Shown here one piece after another: positions 17,143 through 26,016 of a stretch of 64,000 bases of DNA (position 1 is the first letter of the stretch; each line of letters opens with the position of its first letter). A model generated the notes under the pieces. That model did not search any database. It was given only the letters and a program-made list of their open reading frames with translations, and was not told the DNA's origin. The stretch covers positions 237,877-301,876 of the forward strand of contig NZ_LHQS01000002.1 of the NCBI RefSeq assembly GCF_004102725.1, written 5' to 3'. Position numbers and translations under genes: made by a program. The DNA is from Methanoculleus taiwanensis. Its GTDB lineage: Archaea > Halobacteriota > Methanomicrobia > Methanomicrobiales > Methanoculleaceae.

Positions 17143-19166
17143 TACTGCTCACCTCCAAGGAGGAACGCGTCAATCTGTGCGACGATCTGTGGGGTTGCGA
17201 AGTGCTGCATCCAGATTGCACCACCGGGGCAGAATCCGCCACAGGTACCGCAGCCTTTACACTTAGCCTCGGTGACCTGCATGACTGTCCTGCCGTCCTT
17301 CTCGACGAGCGCAAGTGCAGAGTAGGGGCACTGGGGCACGCAAAGACCGCAGCCCGCGCACTTGTCCTCGATACACTGGGCGAAGTAGGGCTCGAGCTCG
17401 ACCTCTCCCTTGTGGATCGGGATCGATGCTGCGGATGCCGCACCCTCTGCCTGTGCGACCGTGTCGGGGATATCCTTCGGTCCCTGGCAGGCGCCGGCGA
17501 GGTAGACACCGGCAGTCGTGGTACCGCACGGGTTCAGCTTCGGGTGTGCTTCAAGCAGCCAGCCGTCCTGCGAGCAGGAAACACCGAAGAGTCTCCGGGT
17601 CTTCTCGGTCTCGGCGGTGGGCTGAATTGCGGCAGCGAGCACGACCATATCGACTTCGAGATCGACCGGCCGTCCGAGGAGCGTATCCTCTGCGTGGACG
17701 TAGAGGTTCTTGCTCTCGGGGTCCTCGGTGATGTTTGCAACCCTGCCGCGGATGAACTTCGCACCCTCGTCCTGGATACGGTAGTAGAACTCCTCGTACA
17801 TCTTACCGAAGGAACGGATGTCCATGTAGAAGATATACGGGATTGCTCCGGGCATCTTCTCGATGATCTGGTGGGCGTGTTTCAGCGAGTACATGCAGCA
17901 GAACCGCGAACAGTACGGCTTGCCGACACCGGTGTTGTCACGGGAACCCGCACAGAGCACGAAGGCGATCTTCTTCGGCTTTTCGCCGTCGCTCGGGCGG
18001 ATCAGTTTGCCGCCGGTCGGGCCGGACGCACAGATCAGGCGCTCGAACTCGAGCGACGTGATGACGTTGTCGAAGTTCTTGTAGCCCCACTCGAACTTCT
18101 TCTCGATGGGGAAGATCTCGTATCCGAGTGCCAGGACGACGGTTCCCACCTTGACGGTGATGAGTTCGTCTTCCATCTCGAGGTCGATTGCCTTCTTCGT
18201 GCCGCATGCTTCAACACAGAGGCCGCACTTGACACAGGAGTCGAAGTCGACGGTGTAGATCAGCGGGACGACCTGGGGGTGATAGACATAGATGGCCTTC
18301 CTCGGAGCCATGCCGAGCTCGAAGTCGTTCGGCTTGATGACCGGACAGACCGCAACACAGTCGCCGCAGCCGGTACAGCCGCCGCCGACAATGCCCTTTG
18401 CCTCTGCCTCGGCGGGAGTGATGACACCGCGGGCCTTCTTTCTGAGGGTGACGTCGAAGTTGCCGATGTATCCCTGCACTTCCTCGACTTCGGTGTAGGT
18501 GAGAAGCTCGATGTTCTCGTTCCTGAATACGTCCACCATCTTCGGGGTCAGGATACACTGCGAACAGTCGAGGGTCGGGAACGTCTTGTCGAGCTGGGAC
18601 ATGCGTCCGCCGATCGTCGGGGTCTTCTCGACGAGGTAGGTCTTGATGCCTGCGTCAGCAAGGTCGAGTGCTGCCTGCATACCGCCGACACCACCGCCGA
18701 CCACCATTGCGGTCTTCTCGACGGGAACGCTCTTCGGGAAGAGGTCCTCGAGTTTGGATGCCTTTGCGACGGCGATCCTGACGGCATCCTTTGCCTTCTC
18801 CGTTGCCTCTTCGGGCTGGTGCATGTGCACCCAGGAGTTCTGCTCACGGATGTTTGCCATCTCGAACCGGAAGGGGTTCAGACCGCCTGCCTTCGTTGCA
18901 TTTCTGAAGGTGGGCTCGTGGAGGCGCGGGGAACACGCCGCAACGACGATGCCGGTCAGGTTGTGCTCCTTGATTGCGTCGGCGATCTTTCCCTGGCCTG
19001 GCGTCGAGCACATGTACTGGTATTCATCGGAGACGACAACGTTCGGGAGCGTCTTGGCGTACTCCATGACATCCTGAATGTTGACGGAGCCCGCAATATT
19101 GGTACCGCAGTGGCACACAAAAACGCCAATTTTAGGCTGCTCTTCGTTCTTTTTTATTTCTGCCAT
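17142..19166 (-). CDS. hdrA: CoB-CoM heterodisulfide reductase subunit A (bifurcating flavoprotein)
   Basis: HdrA (674 residues) contains the FAD that bifurcates electrons between ferredoxin and the CoM-S-S-CoB disulfide. Visible are the N-terminal CHCGTN region, the FAD Rossmann motif GGGVGG at about 157-162, and four ferredoxin-type motifs (CTGCGDC, CVKCGLC, CAGCGLC, CKGCGTC). No selenocysteine codon is seen. ATG at 19166 is preferred since GAGGTG lies just upstream; the GTG three codons earlier falls inside that Shine-Dalgarno sequence. Confidence 0.97.
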   Translation of the reverse strand: MAEIKKNEEQPKIGVFVCHCGTNIAGSVNIQDVMEYAKTLPNVVVSDEYQYMCSTPGQGKIADAIKEHNLTGIVVAACSPRLHEPTFRNATKAGGLNPFRFEMANIREQNSWVHMHQPEEATEKAKDAVRIAVAKASKLEDLFPKSVPVEKTAMVVGGGVGGMQAALDLADAGIKTYLVEKTPTIGGRMSQLDKTFPTLDCSQCILTPKMVDVFRNENIELLTYTEVEEVQGYIGNFDVTLRKKARGVITPAEAEAKGIVGGGCTGCGDCVAVCPVIKPNDFELGMAPRKAIYVYHPQVVPLIYTVDFDSCVKCGLCVEACGTKKAIDLEMEDELITVKVGTVVLALGYEIFPIEKKFEWGYKNFDNVITSLEFERLICASGPTGGKLIRPSDGEKPKKIAFVLCAGSRDNTGVGKPYCSRFCCMYSLKHAHQIIEKMPGAIPYIFYMDIRSFGKMYEEFYYRIQDEGAKFIRGRVANITEDPESKNLYVHAEDTLLGRPVDLEVDMVVLAAAIQPTAETEKTRRLFGVSCSQDGWLLEAHPKLNPCGTTTAGVYLAGACQGPKDIPDTVAQAEGAASAASIPIHKGEVELEPYFAQCIEDKCAGCGLCVPQCPYSALALVEKDGRTVMQVTEAKCKGCGTCGGFCPGGAIWMQHFATPQIVAQIDAFLLGGEQ

Positions 19167-19176
19167 ATTTTGCACC

Positions 19177-20082
19177 TCACAGAATCTTCTTCAGGAACGG
19201 CTCGACGCTGATTGCGTGGAGGTCGAGAGCGAGTTCGTCCGGGTTCATGCCCTGTGCCAGTCCGAGGAGTTCGTTGAAGTGCAGTACGGGGAGGCCGTAG
19301 GTGCTGCCGAACTTCTCCTCGATCTCGATCTGACCTCTGTCGAACTGGAGCTGACAGAACGGACAGACTTCGGTGACTGCATCCACACCGACTTCCTCGA
19401 GGTTGATCAGCTTCTCGTTCGTGATATCAAGCGCGTGGGCAAGGTCGAATCCACGGACACCGCCGCCTGCACCGCAGCACTGCATCTTGTTGCGGTACTG
19501 GACGGGCTCGGCACCGAGTGCGGCGACCAGTTCCTCGATCCACATGGGATCTTCGGTGTTGCCGAAGTGCCGCTCTTTCTTGGGCTTCATCAGGTGGCAG
19601 CCGTAGTGGACGGCGATCTTCGCACCGGTGAGAGGCCGGGTAACGCTGTCGGCGAGCTTCTTCACACCGACGATCTCGGGGTCGTAGTAGAGCTCGGCGA
19701 GGTGCCAGACATCGACGGTTCCCTTGAACTCCATGTCGATCTCTTTGAGCACTTCGTTGACGCCGTCACGGAGTTCAGCGTTGTGTTTCAGCTTGTGGTT
19801 AACTTCCCAGATGGATTTGTAGCACCCGTTGCAGATCAGGGCGATATCCATATTCATCTGTTCTGCAAGGACGATGTTGCGTGCCGCCATTGCATACCAG
19901 ACGTTCAGGTCGATAGAACCGAACGCACCGGGTGCAGGACAGCAGCTCGCACCCTTCAGGGGCAGCAGCTCGATACCGACCTTCTTGCTGGTCTTGATGG
20001 CTGCCGCCTCGATGCCGGGATAGCGGTTCGGGGCGATGCATCCCAGGAAAAATGCATACTGACGCATATTGTTGCTGCTCAT
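19177..20082 (-). CDS. hdrB: CoB-CoM heterodisulfide reductase subunit B
   Basis: HdrB (301 residues) carries the two noncubane [4Fe-4S] clusters that split CoM-S-S-CoB. Two CCG-type motif sets are present: FLGC...SCCPAPG...CNGC in the N half and YGCH...CCGAGGG...CPFC in the C half. ATG at 20082 has GGTGAG about eight bases upstream and lies immediately after the hdrC stop; the GTG four codons earlier would overlap hdrC. Confidence 0.96.
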   Translation of the reverse strand: MSSNNMRQYAFFLGCIAPNRYPGIEAAAIKTSKKVGIELLPLKGASCCPAPGAFGSIDLNVWYAMAARNIVLAEQMNMDIALICNGCYKSIWEVNHKLKHNAELRDGVNEVLKEIDMEFKGTVDVWHLAELYYDPEIVGVKKLADSVTRPLTGAKIAVHYGCHLMKPKKERHFGNTEDPMWIEELVAALGAEPVQYRNKMQCCGAGGGVRGFDLAHALDITNEKLINLEEVGVDAVTEVCPFCQLQFDRGQIEIEEKFGSTYGLPVLHFNELLGLAQGMNPDELALDLHAISVEPFLKKIL

Positions 20083-20086
20083 GGTT

Positions 20087-20668
20087 TCACTCACCCTTTG
20101 CTAATATTCGGTCTGCTTCGTCTTTCAGCTTGTAGTGATCCAGGATCTTCTGGATGCCGGGGATGTACTCGGGGTACTTGTGCGTGGTCTCAGGTTCGGC
20201 CTCGAGTCCGAGTTTCACGCGAGCTGCCCGGTTGACGTCGTTGTTCGGGACGCCGTGCCCGGACTTGTAGATCAGCTGAACGGTCTGCAGGAAGTTGCGC
20301 GGAACGATATCCTTCCTGAAGGCAAGGTTTCGCATCGCCATGATGACGTCGGTCGGTGCGATGTCGCGCGGGCAGCGGTCGGTGCAGCTGTAGCAGGTGG
20401 TGCAGAGCCAGAGGTCGGGATCGGTGAGTGCTTCCTCTTCGAGTCCGAGGACGGCCTTACGCATGAACAGCCTGATGCGGTAGGAGCTTCTGGGTGCCGA
20501 CGGGCACGATCCCGTGCAGGTACCGCACTGGTAGCACATGTGGGCGGGCGTCTGCCCGATCTTCTCGACTTCCTTGAGGAACTCGGGGTTGCTGTCGGTC
20601 GTGTAATACTTCCGGTCCCGGAGTTTCTCTGCAAGTTTTTGGTCTAGGTAATTCTTCGCTCTTGCCAT
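20087..20668 (-). CDS. hdrC: CoB-CoM heterodisulfide reductase subunit C
   Basis: HdrC (193 residues) relays electrons from HdrA to HdrB through two [4Fe-4S] clusters bound by CYQCGTCTGSCP and CTTCYSCTDRCP. The arrangement hdrC-hdrB-hdrA-mvhD with tight spacing implies one complex. It is soluble-type, with no membrane-bound cytochrome HdrE nearby, as in hydrogenotrophs. Confidence 0.96.
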   Translation of the reverse strand: MARAKNYLDQKLAEKLRDRKYYTTDSNPEFLKEVEKIGQTPAHMCYQCGTCTGSCPSAPRSSYRIRLFMRKAVLGLEEEALTDPDLWLCTTCYSCTDRCPRDIAPTDVIMAMRNLAFRKDIVPRNFLQTVQLIYKSGHGVPNNDVNRAARVKLGLEAEPETTHKYPEYIPGIQKILDHYKLKDEADRILAKGE

Positions 20669-20677
20669 GACTATCCC

Positions 20678-21838
20678 TCACGCTTCTCCCAGAACTTTGA
20701 CTTCAGCCTCACCGGGCGAGGACTCCTTGACCTTCGAGGTTCTTGGAGTGAGGAGCTTTTCCTTGATGCGCTTGAAGAGGTCGGTTTCCTTACCCTTCAT
20801 GCGGACACCGGTGCGCCGCAGGACGATGACATCCTCGCCGGGGCAGGCATTCACACATGCGCCGCAGAGGATACAGTAGTCCTTGTTGACGGCGATGTTC
20901 GGCTCGATCTCTCCCTTCATCTCCTTGGCGGGGACGGGGCTTGGCAGGTAGATTGCATTGCAGGGGCAGACCTCGACGCAGGTGGAGCATCCGCCGGGAC
21001 ACTTCTCGGGGTGGAATTCGATGTCGCCCTCGAAGATCTTCTCTACCGTGATCGCTTCCTCGGGGCAGGACTCGACACACCATGTGCAGGTGCAGCAGTT
21101 GTCCTGAATGATATCGACTTTGCCGGGGAGCTTGTCGCTGATGACTTCGCGCACAACGGTGATACAGTCCTCGGGACAGGCCTCGACACAGACCTGGCAG
21201 GCATCGCACTGCGACTCATCCCACTTGACTTCGCCCTCGATCTTGCCTGATTCGGCGCTGACGGGCTTGCGCTTTACATCGATTGCGGGACAGAGCTCTC
21301 CGCAGATACCGCAGACGTTGCACTTCTCGGTATCCACATTGAACGTCGTCTTGGTCTGCAGGGCTGCCTGACGGGGCTTGCCCTCTGCGTCCGTTCCCTC
21401 AAATGCGGGTACGTCGCGGGAGATTGCGTCCCTCGGGCAGACATCGGCGCAGGTCGTGCATCTGCTGCACTTCTCTTCGTCGACGGCGGTGACCATGTCG
21501 TACTGGGGGAACCCTTCCTGCTCGAGGATCGGGAGTCGCTCCTCCTCGTCGATCTTCAGGGTCATCGCGTTGAACGGACACATGATCACACAGACACCAC
21601 AGTACGAACACTTCTCAGCGTCGACGTCGACGGGTGCTGCATAGTCAACTGCCCCTCTGCGTGCCGCACCGACCGGTCCGAGCACGATTGCCTCTTCAGG
21701 ACATGCATCGACGCAGATACCGCATCCCGTACATGTCTCGGAGTTCAGGATAAGGTTGTTAACGTTCTTCAGGAGCCTCTGCTCCATGATGACGTTCTGG
21801 CCTTCCTGTTTTTTAGAGTATTTTGGAAACAGTGCCAT
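20678..21838 (-). CDS. fwdF: Polyferredoxin subunit F of formylmethanofuran dehydrogenase
   Basis: The 386-residue protein has eight ferredoxin-type cysteine motifs in a row, beginning CTGCGICVDACP and ending CILCGACVNACP. FwdF wires the Fwd complex to HdrA, carrying low-potential electrons for CO2 reduction. It lies between the small ferredoxin gene and hdrC, matching this bridging role. The C-terminal 45 residues are charged and lack cysteine. Confidence 0.92.
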   Translation of the reverse strand: MALFPKYSKKQEGQNVIMEQRLLKNVNNLILNSETCTGCGICVDACPEEAIVLGPVGAARRGAVDYAAPVDVDAEKCSYCGVCVIMCPFNAMTLKIDEEERLPILEQEGFPQYDMVTAVDEEKCSRCTTCADVCPRDAISRDVPAFEGTDAEGKPRQAALQTKTTFNVDTEKCNVCGICGELCPAIDVKRKPVSAESGKIEGEVKWDESQCDACQVCVEACPEDCITVVREVISDKLPGKVDIIQDNCCTCTWCVESCPEEAITVEKIFEGDIEFHPEKCPGGCSTCVEVCPCNAIYLPSPVPAKEMKGEIEPNIAVNKDYCILCGACVNACPGEDVIVLRRTGVRMKGKETDLFKRIKEKLLTPRTSKVKESSPGEAEVKVLGEA

Positions 21839-21853
21839 AGATTGAAATCACTC

Positions 21854-22126
21854 CTATACTACCGCTTTCCGGGCCTTTGCCCTGGTCTCCCACGGTCCAA
21901 CAAGCTGGATCACATCGTAGGGGCATGCCTGGACACATACGCCGCAACCGGCGCAGAGCTCTGCATTGAAGTCGAGGACAATCGCTTTGCCGTCCTTCAC
22001 CCTGTAGATCTTCTCTTTGGTTACAGGGTCTTCAGTGTAGAGTTCGAGAGCGTCCACAGGGCATGCCACCACGCAGTTGTTACAGCCTGTACATCGTTCC
22101 ATATTGATGTGCAATGCAAATGCCAT
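21854..22126 (-). CDS. fwdG: Small 2x[4Fe-4S] ferredoxin, FwdG-like subunit
   Basis: A 90-residue ferredoxin with CTGCNNCVVACPVDAL and CAGCGVCVQACPYDVI, separated by an insertion (YTEDPVTKEKIYRVKDGKAI). It is the first gene of the fwd-hdr operon, next to fwdF, and resembles FwdG. The ATG at 22126 is used because upstream codons would extend into the AT-rich promoter. Confidence 0.85.
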   Translation of the reverse strand: MAFALHINMERCTGCNNCVVACPVDALELYTEDPVTKEKIYRVKDGKAIVLDFNAELCAGCGVCVQACPYDVIQLVGPWETRAKARKAVV

Positions 22127-22146
22127 GGTATCACGCACCAGATCTG

Positions 22147-22193
22147 ATCGATTAAAAATCGATATGTAAAAAGTTGTCAAATAATATACATAA
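22147..22193 (-). promoter_or_regulatory. fwdG promoter with palindromic candidate operator
   Basis: On the minus strand a TATA-like GTTTATGTATA lies at about 22183-22193, some 60 bases before the fwdG ATG. Downstream of it, near the expected transcription start, is the perfect inverted repeat ATCGATT-AAA-AATCGAT (22147-22163). The octamer TCTGATCG overlaps this repeat at 22144-22151 and recurs at 22221-22228, flanking the TATA element. This looks like a regulator-binding layout; no known factor is assigned. Confidence 0.45.
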
Positions 22194-22204
22194 ACCTTCT
22201 GCAT

Positions 22205-23184
22205 TATCGCAGGCTTTAAATCTGATCGTTATCACATATATTAATCGTAATATATTAAATAAGTAACCTGGTTAACTAAATCCGACCGGCTTTCCCTTCC
22301 GTTTGCAGTGCGGGTTCAGACGAAAATCGGAAGGTATATATCCAGTTACTCCGCTGCCCATTCGGCCACCTATGATTCTGTCCGTTTTCCCTGGTTGGTA
22401 TCCTGTGATATTTTATCTGGGTCTTTTTATAATTCTAACCTCTATGCTCTATTGAATATGTACTGCGCTCTATACTTCCTATTCTTTCGGCAATCTCCCA
22501 TTTCTCCGCAGTTATCCTGAAATGTACGAAAAAACACCTCCCCTGCCCCTGGTTCCCTGACCTCCCTTCTCCCGGCAGGTGCGATAATGCCGATGCTCCG
22601 TCTCCGTATGGTTCCCAGCTTCGAACCGATTGGGTGACAATTTTATCTTGTTTACTCCTGGTGGCAGGAGTCCTGCAATGGTATATACATTCCTCTGGCG
22701 GTAGCAGCGGTAGCGGGTTTTTTTCCATATTCATGGTGCACTCCCGGGGGATTGCGGGCGTTACCGGCACCTACGGCGATCCGTTTACGGGACTGTTCGA
22801 AATGGTTGTGGAATATAGTACTGCTGCAGCCCGTCTGAAACCGTGCCTGGGTGCCGTATGGGAGTATCCGTGGCTGGAGGAGTTGATTATTTCTCCGGTG
22901 AGTCCGGTCGAACCTGTTACATTTCGGTGCCAGCCCCTGTCATCACTGGCTCTCAAAATCCGCTGTCTGTGGCGCTATGGGTGGTATTCTCTGTTGAACC
23001 CGGTATTTTCAGAATCAGCGGGTTTATCCCGTTTATCGACCGCCTTTTCATCCGCCCACGGCGGCGGAACTGAGGAGGCCGCGTCGTCATCGTCGCTTCG
23101 CGGGGCGGCCCCTCTGCTCCGGTGCGGATTAAAAAGAAACTTTATTCTACCAAGCTCATGACATTGTAGAAACGAGGTGAAGAT
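22205..23184. other. Long divergent intergenic region, no confident gene
   Basis: About 980 bp separate the divergent fwd-hdr operon and ftr. The left 100 bp is very AT rich and holds upstream fwd control elements. The rest has short open frames on both strands, but none shows family motifs or a good start signal; the largest, 22634-23161 plus, has an unlikely composition. It could hold regulatory sites, an untranslated RNA or a decayed gene. Confidence 0.5.
23133..23148 (+). promoter_or_regulatory. Probable ftr promoter
   Basis: AAAGAAAC followed by TTTATTCT resembles a BRE/TATA pair about 40 bases before the ftr ATG. The GAGGTGA ribosome-binding site at 23174-23180 would lie close to the transcript start, giving a short leader. 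Confidence 0.45.
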
Positions 23185-24093
23185 ATGGAACTTAATGGTG
23201 TACCGATTGACGATACGTATGCAGAGGCCTTCCCGACCTGGGTGTCGCGGGTCATCATCACAGCAGTCACTGAGGAATGGGCATACAGGTCGGCCGTCGA
23301 GGCGGTGGGCTTTGCCACTTCCGCTATTGGCTGCCCTGCAGAAGCCGGAATCGACTGCTTCGTCTCGCCCGACGAAACTCCTGATGGCAGGCCGGGCTAT
23401 GCCATCCTGATCTGTGCGAGCAAGAAGAAGCTTAAGGAGCAGCTTGTCGAGCGGATCAGCGAATGCATCCTGACCGCACCGACGACCGCCGCTTTCGACG
23501 GTCTCGGCGACGTTATTGCCGATGTTCCGGAGAAGATCCCGGTCAAGCTCCACTTCTTCGGTGACGGATACGAGGAGAAGCGCGAAGTCGGCGGCAGAAC
23601 CGTGTGGGCCATCCCGATCATGGAGGGCGAGTACATCGGCGAGGAAGAGTTCGGTGCCGTGAAGGGTGTTGCGGGCGGTAACTTCTTTGTCATGGGAGAG
23701 ACGCAGATGTCCGCTCTCATGGGCGCTCAGGCCGCAGTCGATGCAATCAGCGGTGTCTGCGGAGTTATCACGCCGTTCCCCGGCGGTATCGTCGCCAGCG
23801 GTTCCAAGGTGGGCAGCAAGAAGTACAAGTTCATGCCCGCCAGCACCAACGAAGCCTACTGTCCGACCCTGAAGGGGAAGGTCGAGAGCAGCAACGTCCC
23901 GGACGGCGTCAAGGCTATCTATGAGATCGTCATCGACGGTGTCGACGAGGATGCCGTCAAGCTGGCCATGGCCGAAGGTATCAAGGCCGCAACCAAGGTC
24001 CCCGGCGTGAAGTTCATCAGTGCTGGGAACTTCGGCGGCAGCCTGGGTCCGTTTAAGTTCGATCTCAAAGACGTCCTTGCGGACGAACTCTAA
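23185..24093 (+). CDS. ftr: Formylmethanofuran-tetrahydromethanopterin N-formyltransferase
   Basis: Ftr (302 residues) transfers the formyl group from formylmethanofuran to tetrahydromethanopterin, the second step of CO2 reduction. Collinear family motifs include [17 protein letters not shown] at the start, [33 protein letters not shown] and the C-terminal [13 protein letters not shown]. It is a soluble cytoplasmic enzyme. It stands divergently opposite fwdG, so steps 1 and 2 share a regulatory region. Confidence 0.97.
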   Translation: MELNGVPIDDTYAEAFPTWVSRVIITAVTEEWAYRSAVEAVGFATSAIGCPAEAGIDCFVSPDETPDGRPGYAILICASKKKLKEQLVERISECILTAPTTAAFDGLGDVIADVPEKIPVKLHFFGDGYEEKREVGGRTVWAIPIMEGEYIGEEEFGAVKGVAGGNFFVMGETQMSALMGAQAAVDAISGVCGVITPFPGGIVASGSKVGSKKYKFMPASTNEAYCPTLKGKVESSNVPDGVKAIYEIVIDGVDEDAVKLAMAEGIKAATKVPGVKFISAGNFGGSLGPFKFDLKDVLADEL

Positions 24094-24096
24094 CTC

Positions 24097-24102
24097 TTTT
24101 TT
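24097..24102 (+). terminator. Oligo-T terminator after ftr
   Basis: A run of six T begins four bases after the ftr stop, and a new promoter follows about 30 bases later, so ftr is probably monocistronic. Confidence 0.5.
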
Positions 24103-24130
24103 CTCGCTGTTCCTGTCCCGGATCGATCCG

Positions 24131-24138
24131 TTTATATA
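24131..24138 (+). promoter_or_regulatory. TATA box of the aks (coenzyme B) operon
   Basis: TTTATATA preceded by GATCCG is a strong archaeal TATA element 45-52 bases before the first ATG of the operon at 24183. Confidence 0.65.
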
Positions 24139-24182
24139 CTCTCGTCAACGACAATCCTGTTAACGAAATTTTCGGTGATATC

Positions 24183-25139
24183 ATGGTCACGCTTATGCCG
24201 GAGGATGTCAGGGCACGCTACGGGCCGCTGTTTGCCCGGAAGTTTCTCGTTATGATTGATGAGAATGCTGGAATTGCGGAGATACGCGAACAGTGCCGGG
24301 CACGAGGCACCATCGAATGGGATGCGGCGAACCGGCGCCGTGCCGGAGGGGCTCTTCGGTCGGCTTTTGTCGAGGGAACATCGATGACGATGCTCGCGAG
24401 CCTCGGGCGATCCCCGGTGAACTTCGGGGCGGCGGACCGCGAGATCGGCGGGCAGGCTCTCGAGGGTGTGGAGGTGCAGGGTGCTGAAGTGGTAACGTCG
24501 TGGTCGGGGATCGCCGGCGCCGGTGTCGGCATTGCTGCCTGCCTTCCCCAGGCACCCGGCGTGATCCGTGCGGAGTACCCGTCGGAAGACGATCTCCGGC
24601 CCGGCGGCGCCCGGACATGCCGGGTTCGGATCGTCTCCCCACGCTACGAGAAGGTGACAATAGGCATCGACGACACCGATACCCGCGAGGAGGGAGCCAC
24701 CTGGGTGCTCGCCCTGCAGTGTGCCGAAGCCTGCACCATTCCGGGTGTCGAGTATCTCGATATGCGTCTTGTACAGCTGAACCCTGCCGTGCCGAAGAAG
24801 ACGACGAACTGCGTGGGCTCTGCACTGAACTTCGCGGTTCTGCCGGAGAAGGTCGACGAGCTTCTCGCTTACGTGCGCGAGTTCATCGAGTCCCGGGCTG
24901 TCAGCAACGATACGGGCATCGCCGTCTTCCGGGGGATCGCGCTCCCCGAGGAATCGGAGTTCCTCCGCCGGGTAAAGACGGAGATCCTGACGCTCGACGA
25001 GGTGCATGCTGAAGCAGAGCGGCTCGGTATCCGGTACATCGACAGTGCCGGGAGGAAAGGACGTATCGGAGCTCTCGGTGCGCTGCTCTGGGCGAATAAG
25101 GGTAGTGAAGCGGCGGGGCTGTATGGAGAAGCTCTCTGA
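24183..25139 (+). CDS. DDTD-motif protein 1 (TiaS-related, methanogenesis-marker-11-like)
   Basis: The 318-residue protein has the motif VTIGIDDTDTREEGATW at about residue 158, the IDDTD nucleotide-handling motif seen in archaeal TiaS (tRNA-Ile2 agmatinylcytidine synthetase) and in a methanogen-only marker family. It lacks the zinc-ribbon and OB-fold C terminus of TiaS. Other shared points are KKTTNCVGSAL and SNDTGIAVFRGI. The next gene is a divergent paralogue. Substrate and function are unknown; the operon links it to coenzyme B genes. Its end overlaps the next start by 17 bp. Confidence 0.65.
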   Translation: MVTLMPEDVRARYGPLFARKFLVMIDENAGIAEIREQCRARGTIEWDAANRRRAGGALRSAFVEGTSMTMLASLGRSPVNFGAADREIGGQALEGVEVQGAEVVTSWSGIAGAGVGIAACLPQAPGVIRAEYPSEDDLRPGGARTCRVRIVSPRYEKVTIGIDDTDTREEGATWVLALQCAEACTIPGVEYLDMRLVQLNPAVPKKTTNCVGSALNFAVLPEKVDELLAYVREFIESRAVSNDTGIAVFRGIALPEESEFLRRVKTEILTLDEVHAEAERLGIRYIDSAGRKGRIGALGALLWANKGSEAAGLYGEAL

Positions 25140-26016
25140 TCCCTACACGATCCGGTATCCTCAGATCGTCGCGCTTGCGGATGACGACGGAACCCGTGTC
25201 GAGCTCGTAGAGTTCTTCGACTGCGTCGGCGGGGCGATGTGGGTGAAGCACCACTATGCGCAGAGCCCGCTCGTCGAATCGATCCGCACCGTCGGGTCGA
25301 CGAACCGGTATCTCCTCCGGACAGGCTCGGCAGACCTTGCCCTTGAAGGCTCGCGGTTCCCTGCAGGGATCGCCGGTGTCGGGGTGGATGGCCGTGAGAT
25401 CGCGATCACCTACCGCGGGCTCGGCGGCGGGGGTGTCGGCGCCTCTATCTGCCGTGCATCCGCACCCGGGGTCACCCGCTTCCGGAGCGACCCCGCCGGC
25501 GGAGGAAAGCTCGCGGGCTCCACCATCTGGCTTCCGAGAAGGGAGCGGGTACTCATCGGGGTGGACGATACGGATACCGCCGAAGAGGGTGCGACCTGGA
25601 CACTCGCACATAACGTCGCCCGGGCGGTCGAGGACGACCGATCCCGCTACCTCTCCCACACCATTGTTCAGCTCTACCCCGTACCGTACCGTACGAAGAA
25701 CTGCGTCGCGATCGTCTGTGAGTTTGCGTCGGACGACCCGGACGGACTCGTCCGGCGGTTCCGGGAGTACCTCGAGGAGTACACGCTCTCGGATAAGACC
25801 GGCATGGCCGTCTACCGCGGTTTCCATCCCGGCTCTCTTGAGGCGTTCGGCCGGAAGGTCAAGAGCGGCGAGGTCTCGCACGACGACCTTGCGGCGCTCG
25901 ACGATCCCCGCCTGACGATCGCCATGGATGGCCGTGGTATCATCGGGGCGGTGGCGGCAATCCCCTTTGCGACCAGGTATGACGAGGCACTCGCGCTATG
26001 GACTGGAAACGGTTGA
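25123..26016 (+). CDS. DDTD-motif protein 2 (methanogenesis marker protein 11-like)
   Basis: A 297-residue paralogue of the preceding protein. It carries VLIGVDDTDTAEEGATW, RTKNCVAIV and SDKTGMAVYRGF at corresponding positions, and an N-terminal domain with GLGGGGVGASICRASAPGV matching GIAGAGVGIAACLPQAPGV of its neighbour. I recall this architecture as the methanogenesis marker 11 family, which is confined to methanogens and of unknown function. The ATG at 25123 overlaps the upstream gene by 17 bp, implying coupled translation. Confidence 0.65.
   Translation: MEKLSDPYTIRYPQIVALADDDGTRVELVEFFDCVGGAMWVKHHYAQSPLVESIRTVGSTNRYLLRTGSADLALEGSRFPAGIAGVGVDGREIAITYRGLGGGGVGASICRASAPGVTRFRSDPAGGGKLAGSTIWLPRRERVLIGVDDTDTAEEGATWTLAHNVARAVEDDRSRYLSHTIVQLYPVPYRTKNCVAIVCEFASDDPDGLVRRFREYLEEYTLSDKTGMAVYRGFHPGSLEAFGRKVKSGEVSHDDLAALDDPRLTIAMDGRGIIGAVAAIPFATRYDEALALWTGNG

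Noticed and set aside
17202..19211. Open frame of 669 codons antisense to hdrA
   Set aside because: Fully overlaps a gene with clear motifs on the other strand; no independent evidence of coding.
22634..23161. Possible 175-residue protein before ftr
   Set aside because: Signal-like start but Ser/Leu-rich low-complexity remainder, no ribosome site, and its end runs into the ftr promoter.
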